Assembly: GCA_049324535.1 (NCBI GenBank)
Contig: JBMOOG010000001.1
Location: forward strand, 496,001 to 560,000
DNA from: JBMOOG01 sp049324535
Lineage (GTDB): Bacteria > Pseudomonadota > Alphaproteobacteria > Rhodobacterales > Rhodobacteraceae
Reading direction: 5' to 3'
DNA: 64,000 bases
Shown: positions 60,861 to 64,000 of the stretch, one piece after another
Layout of the letters: each line of letters begins with the position of its first letter
Position numbering within the stretch: the first letter of the stretch is position 1
Made by a program: the position numbers and the translations under genes
Notes under the pieces: generated by a model
What the model saw: the letters and a program-made list of their open reading frames with translations, nothing else
Database searches by the model: none
Told to the model about the DNA's origin: nothing

Positions 60861-61277
60861 ATGACGAAACTGACCTTTGGTGCCCACCCGTTCCTTCTCG
60901 GATTCGATCAGCTCGAGCGGCTGGTCGAGCGGACCGCGAAGTCGGGGACGGACGGCTACCCCCCCTTCAACATCGAACAGACCGGCGAAAGCGGCTTTCG
61001 CATCACTCTGGCCGTTGCGGGGTTCCGCGAGAGCGATCTCTCGATCACGGTCGAGGACCGGCAGCTCGTGGTTCGCGGACGCCAGTCCGACGACGCCGCA
61101 GCGGAGCGTGTCTTCCTGCACCGCGGCATAGCGGCGCGCGCGTTCCAGCGCAGCTTCGTGCTGGCCGAGGGTGTCGAGGTGGCGGGGGCGACCCTGGAAA
61201 ACGGACTTCTGCACGTGGATCTGACACGGGCGGTGCCCGATCCCGTGGTGCAGACGATCCGCATCAATCGCAGTTGA
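60861..61277 (+). CDS. Hsp20-family small heat-shock protein
   Basis: Small heat-shock proteins hold unfolding proteins in an ATP-independent way. The 138 residues have the start MTKLTFGAHPFLLGFDQLERLVE, an alpha-crystallin domain with GFRITLAVAGFRESDLSITVEDRQLVVRG, and the end VVQTIRIN. GAGGA at 60846-60850 fits the ATG at 60861 better than the ATG at 60852. It is followed by the DUF1150 gene after 13 bp, a common pair. Confidence 0.92.
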   Translation: MTKLTFGAHPFLLGFDQLERLVERTAKSGTDGYPPFNIEQTGESGFRITLAVAGFRESDLSITVEDRQLVVRGRQSDDAAAERVFLHRGIAARAFQRSFVLAEGVEVAGATLENGLLHVDLTRAVPDPVVQTIRINRS

Positions 61278-61290
61278 GCGAGGCAGGCCA

Positions 61291-61521
61291 ATGGATACGA
61301 AGTTCGATTTTGACGAAGGCAGCGAGGCCCGGCGGATCGTCTATGTCCGGCCGGTACCGGTGAAGGAACTCCCGGACGAGGTGCGGGCGCAGGTGCCCGG
61401 AATCGCGACGCTTTACGCCGTGCACGGCGAGGACGGCGAGCGGTTGGCGCTGGTGCGTGACCGCAGCATGGCCTTCGCGCTGGCGCGGGTGCATGACCTC
61501 GCGCCGGTCAACGTGCACTGA
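61291..61521 (+). CDS. DUF1150 family protein
   Basis: The 76-residue protein has RIVYVRPVPVKELPDEVRAQVPGI, then YAVHGEDGERLALVRDRSMAFALAR and the end DLAPVNVH, the DUF1150 pattern. It is nearly always found next to hsp20 in alphaproteobacteria and was probably selected as its partner; the molecular role is unknown. Confidence 0.92.
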   Translation: MDTKFDFDEGSEARRIVYVRPVPVKELPDEVRAQVPGIATLYAVHGEDGERLALVRDRSMAFALARVHDLAPVNVH

Positions 61522-61528
61522 CACAGGC

Positions 61529-61550
61529 GCCAGGGGCGCGACCCCCTGGC
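61529..61550 (+). terminator. Hairpin after the hsp20-DUF1150 operon
   Basis: GCCAGGGG (61529-61536) and CCCCTGGC (61543-61550) form a perfect 8-bp stem with a 6-base loop, 8 bp after the DUF1150 stop. No T tract follows, so termination would be weak or factor-assisted. Confidence 0.5.
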
Positions 61551-61766
61551 GGCTCGGCTGCCGGCCCTGCGGCGCGTGTAACCTGCCCATCGCTGGCGCG
61601 GTGCGCGGACGCGGGGCCGCGCAAGGGCCTTGCATCCGCATTCCGAAGCTCCCTTTCTGCAACCTTGGCAGGATTGAAGGCCGGCCCGGGCCGTGATTCC
61701 TGTCGGGGCGCCGACGGAACCGGCGCGATGCCGCGTATCGGAACAAGACGAGTGACGGAGACCGAA

Positions 61767-62243
61767 ATGAAGACGACCACGGGCTACGGCGGAGCCCAGA
61801 TTGCGCTTCACTGGCTGATCGCAGTCGGTGTGCTCTTCAACTACATCGTCAGTGATGCCATGGGAAAGGCGCTGCACCAGCGCCTTGACGGGCAGGAGAT
61901 CACGGTCGCGATCGCGCCCTACCATGTCTGGGCCGGCGTTGCGCTGATGGTCCTTATCGTGGTCCGTCTGGTGCTGCGCGTCACGAACGGGGCGCCGGCG
62001 CGGGATCCGGGGCCGCTCGGGCTGCTGGCCGTGGTCATGCACGGCGCCCTCTATCTTCTGATCGTGCTGGTGCCGCTCGCGGGCGGGCTGGCCTGGTTTG
62101 CCGGCATCGAGGCGCTGGGCGACGTCCACGCGCTTCTGGCGAACGTGCTGATGATCGTCGCGGGGCTGCATGCGGCCGCCGGTCTCTACCACGGCCTCGT
62201 CCTCAAGGACGGCGTCATGCGTCGGATGCTGCGGCCGGCGTGA
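61767..62243 (+). CDS. Cytochrome b561 family protein
   Basis: The 158-residue integral membrane protein has four spans and the histidines expected to bind two b hemes (LHWLIAVGVLFNYIV, YHVWAGVALMVLIVVRLVLR, MHGALYLLIVLVP, DVHALLANVLMIVAGLHAAAGLYHGLVLKDGVMRRML). Such proteins pass electrons from quinol or superoxide. GGAG before the ATG at 61767 decides the start. The 245 bp before it hold only the hairpin above. Confidence 0.9.
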   Translation: MKTTTGYGGAQIALHWLIAVGVLFNYIVSDAMGKALHQRLDGQEITVAIAPYHVWAGVALMVLIVVRLVLRVTNGAPARDPGPLGLLAVVMHGALYLLIVLVPLAGGLAWFAGIEALGDVHALLANVLMIVAGLHAAAGLYHGLVLKDGVMRRMLRPA

Positions 62244-62259
62244 GGGCCTGAACGCGGAT

Positions 62260-62289
62260 CGCCCCGCGCCCGGATTGCGGTTCGGGGCG
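62260..62289. terminator. Hairpin between cytochrome b561 and ATP sulfurylase genes
   Basis: CGCCCCG (62260-62266) pairs with CGGGGCG (62283-62289), extended by two weak pairs; a T/C-rich run GTTCTCTCC follows on the plus strand. It lies between convergent genes. Confidence 0.5.
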
Positions 62290-62314
62290 GTTCTCTCCGG
62301 GACGACGGGCGCGC

Positions 62315-64000
62315 TCAGGCCTTGATGAGGCCCATGCTTTCGAGCTTGAGCAGCACCTGGTGGGCGCAGTGGTCCACGTCCACGTTCTCGGTATCGACCC
62401 GAAGTTCGGGGTTCTCCGGCACCTCGTAGGGGTCGGAAATGCCGGTGAACTCCTTGATCTTGCCTTCGCGGGCCAGCTTGTAGAGCCCCTTGCGGTCGCG
62501 GCGCTCGCACTCCTCGATCGAGGTCGCCACGTGCACCTCGACGAAGGCGCCGAAGGCCTCGATCATTTCGCGGACGGCGCGGCGGGTGGCGGTGTAGGGC
62601 GCGATCGGCGCGCAGATCGCGATGCCGCCGTTCTTGGTGATCTCGGACGCGACATAGCCGATGCGGCGGATGTTGATGTCGCGATGCTCCTTCGAGAAGC
62701 CGAGTTCCGACGACAGGTGCTTGCGCACCACGTCGCCATCGAGAAGCGTGACCGGGCGACCGCCCATCTCCATCAGCTTGACCATCAGCGCGTTGGCGAT
62801 CGTGGACTTGCCCGATCCGCTGAGGCCGGTGAAGAACACGGTGAAGCCCTGCTTCGAGCGGGGCGGCGAGGTCCGGCGCAGTTCCGCCACCACCTCGGGG
62901 AACGAGAACCACTCGGGGATTTCGAGCCCCTCGCGCAGGCGGCGGCGGAGCTCGGTGCCCGAGATGTCCAGCACGGTGCAGCCCTCGGGCACTTCGTTCG
63001 CCGGGTAGTACTGGGCCTTCTCCTGCACATAGACCATGTGCTTGAAGTCCACCATCTCGATGCCGATCTCGTCCTGGTAGGTCTTGAACAGCTCCTGCGC
63101 GTCGTAGGGGCCGTAGAAGTCCTTGCCCTGGCTGTTCTTGCCGGGGCCGGCGTGGTCACGCCCGACGATCATGTGGGTGCAGCCGTGGTTGCGGCGGATG
63201 ATGCCGTGCCAGACCGCCTCGCGCGGGCCGGCCATGCGCATCGCAAGGTTCAGCAGGCTCAGCGTGGTGGTGGCGGCCGGATACTTGTCGAGAACCGCCT
63301 CGTAGCAGCGCACGCGGGTGAAGTGATCGACGTCGCCGGGCTTGGTCATGCCGACGACCGGATGGATCAGGAGGTTGGCCTGGGATTCGCGCGCGGCGCG
63401 GAAGGTCAGTTCCTGGTGGGCGCGATGCAGGGGGTTGCGGGTCTGGAAGGCCACGACCTTGCGCCAGCCGACCTTGCGGAAATAGGCGCGCAGTTCGTTC
63501 GGCGTGTCGCGGCGGGCCTTGAAGTCATAGTGCACCGGCGGCTGGATGCCGGTGATCGGGCCGCCGAGATAGACCTTGCCCGCGGTGTGGTGCAGGTAGT
63601 TCACCGCCGGATGGGCCAGATCGTCCGCGCCGAACACCCTCTCGGCCTCGCGCGCCTTGTTCGGCACCCACTTGTCGGTCACGGACAGGATGGCCAGGAT
63701 CACGCCTTCCTGGTCGCGCAGTGCGATGTCCTGTCCGGGCTCGACCCGGGCCGCGAAGTCCTCGGACACGTCGAGGGTGATCGGCATCGGCCAGAGGGTG
63801 CCGTCGGCCAGGCGCATGTGCTCGACCACGCCATCGTAATCGGCCTGCGACAGGAAGCCCTTGAGCGGATGGAAGCCGCCGTTCATCAGCAGTTCCAGAT
63901 CGCAGATCTGGCGCTGCGTCAGATCCCAGGACGGCAGGTTGCCGGCCACGTGCTTGAGTTTCTGCGCCGAATCCGACGAGACGTAGAGCTCCGGGATCGG
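62315..64000 (-). CDS. Bifunctional ATP sulfurylase-APS kinase (5' end outside the window)
   Basis: The enzyme activates sulfate to APS and then phosphorylates it to PAPS. The 561 residues present start with PIPELYVSSDSAQKL and lack only a few N-terminal residues. The sulfurylase part has the HxxH motif in RNPLHRAHQELTFRAA and MIVGRDHAGPGKNSQG. A C-terminal APS kinase domain follows (FTGLSGSGKSTIANAL, LDGDVVRKHL, LGFSKEHRDINIRRIGYVASEI). This fused Sat-CysC form is known from alphaproteobacteria and differs from CysND. It can supply PAPS for the sulfotransferase 6 kb away. Confidence 0.95.
   Translation of the reverse strand, partial: PIPELYVSSDSAQKLKHVAGNLPSWDLTQRQICDLELLMNGGFHPLKGFLSQADYDGVVEHMRLADGTLWPMPITLDVSEDFAARVEPGQDIALRDQEGVILAILSVTDKWVPNKAREAERVFGADDLAHPAVNYLHHTAGKVYLGGPITGIQPPVHYDFKARRDTPNELRAYFRKVGWRKVVAFQTRNPLHRAHQELTFRAARESQANLLIHPVVGMTKPGDVDHFTRVRCYEAVLDKYPAATTTLSLLNLAMRMAGPREAVWHGIIRRNHGCTHMIVGRDHAGPGKNSQGKDFYGPYDAQELFKTYQDEIGIEMVDFKHMVYVQEKAQYYPANEVPEGCTVLDISGTELRRRLREGLEIPEWFSFPEVVAELRRTSPPRSKQGFTVFFTGLSGSGKSTIANALMVKLMEMGGRPVTLLDGDVVRKHLSSELGFSKEHRDINIRRIGYVASEITKNGGIAICAPIAPYTATRRAVREMIEAFGAFVEVHVATSIEECERRDRKGLYKLAREGKIKEFTGISDPYEVPENPELRVDTENVDVDHCAHQVLLKLESMGLIKA

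Overview
The window comes from the chromosome of a high-G+C alphaproteobacterium, almost certainly a member of the Rhodobacteraceae. The signs are a GcrA cell-cycle regulator, a ChrR/RpoE singlet-oxygen sigma factor pair like that of Rhodobacter sphaeroides, the Hsp20-DUF1150 pair, and several small proteins typical of that family. The genus cannot be fixed from the sequence. No prophage, insertion sequence, CRISPR array or rRNA was seen; there are two tRNAs, Ala(CGC) and Gln(TTG).

The left part (1-19.3 kb) is mostly housekeeping: the 3' end of carB, rimO, an outer-membrane FadL-type channel, a Tat-type DsbA-like protein overlapping gcrA, argD-argF, a methyltransferase, gnd, hrpB, meaB, rpmB, a small copper-handling group (PCuAC chaperone, HMA chaperone), lepA, a zinc-ribbon thioredoxin and tRNA-Ala.

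The middle (19.3-36.9 kb) is accessory metabolism. On the minus strand lies a seven-gene operon with an AmiC-like amide sensor, an AmiR-like ANTAR antiterminator, a complete oligopeptide-type ABC transporter and an acetamidase/formamidase; it looks like an amide-sensing, uptake and hydrolysis unit. Next is an AI-2 (lsr) locus: lsrK-lsrR on the minus strand, and divergently lsrG, an epimerase, lsrA, lsrC, lsrD, lsrB, lsrF. Three of its genes are broken (epimerase frameshift at about 30767, lsrA deletion/frameshift at about 32517, lsrD in-frame stop at 34197), while kinase, regulator, binding protein and the two AI-2-phosphate processing enzymes are open. The importer therefore appears to be decaying.

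At 36.9-42.7 kb sits a photo-oxidative-stress island: rpoE-chrR-SDR facing an FAD oxidoreductase, a DUF1365 protein and a cyclopropane-synthase-like methyltransferase. Two back-to-back promoters with TGATCC-N18-TAAC geometry join them, so lipid modification is probably part of the sigma-E response. At 43-55.2 kb is a sugar or polyol catabolic locus: LacI regulator, TIM-barrel isomerase, Gfo/Idh dehydrogenase, binding protein, two permeases, a 62-residue membrane protein, two different ATPases, a DhaK-DhaL kinase and a convergent AGE-type epimerase. A 16-bp palindrome occurs both before the regulator and before the binding protein.

The right end (55.2-64 kb) has a sulfotransferase, small membrane and lipoproteins, two GNAT enzymes, a Gre-type factor, a NUDIX enzyme, purK-purE, a DUF465 protein, Hsp20-DUF1150 with a heat-shock-like promoter, cytochrome b561, and a bifunctional ATP sulfurylase-APS kinase cut by the window edge.
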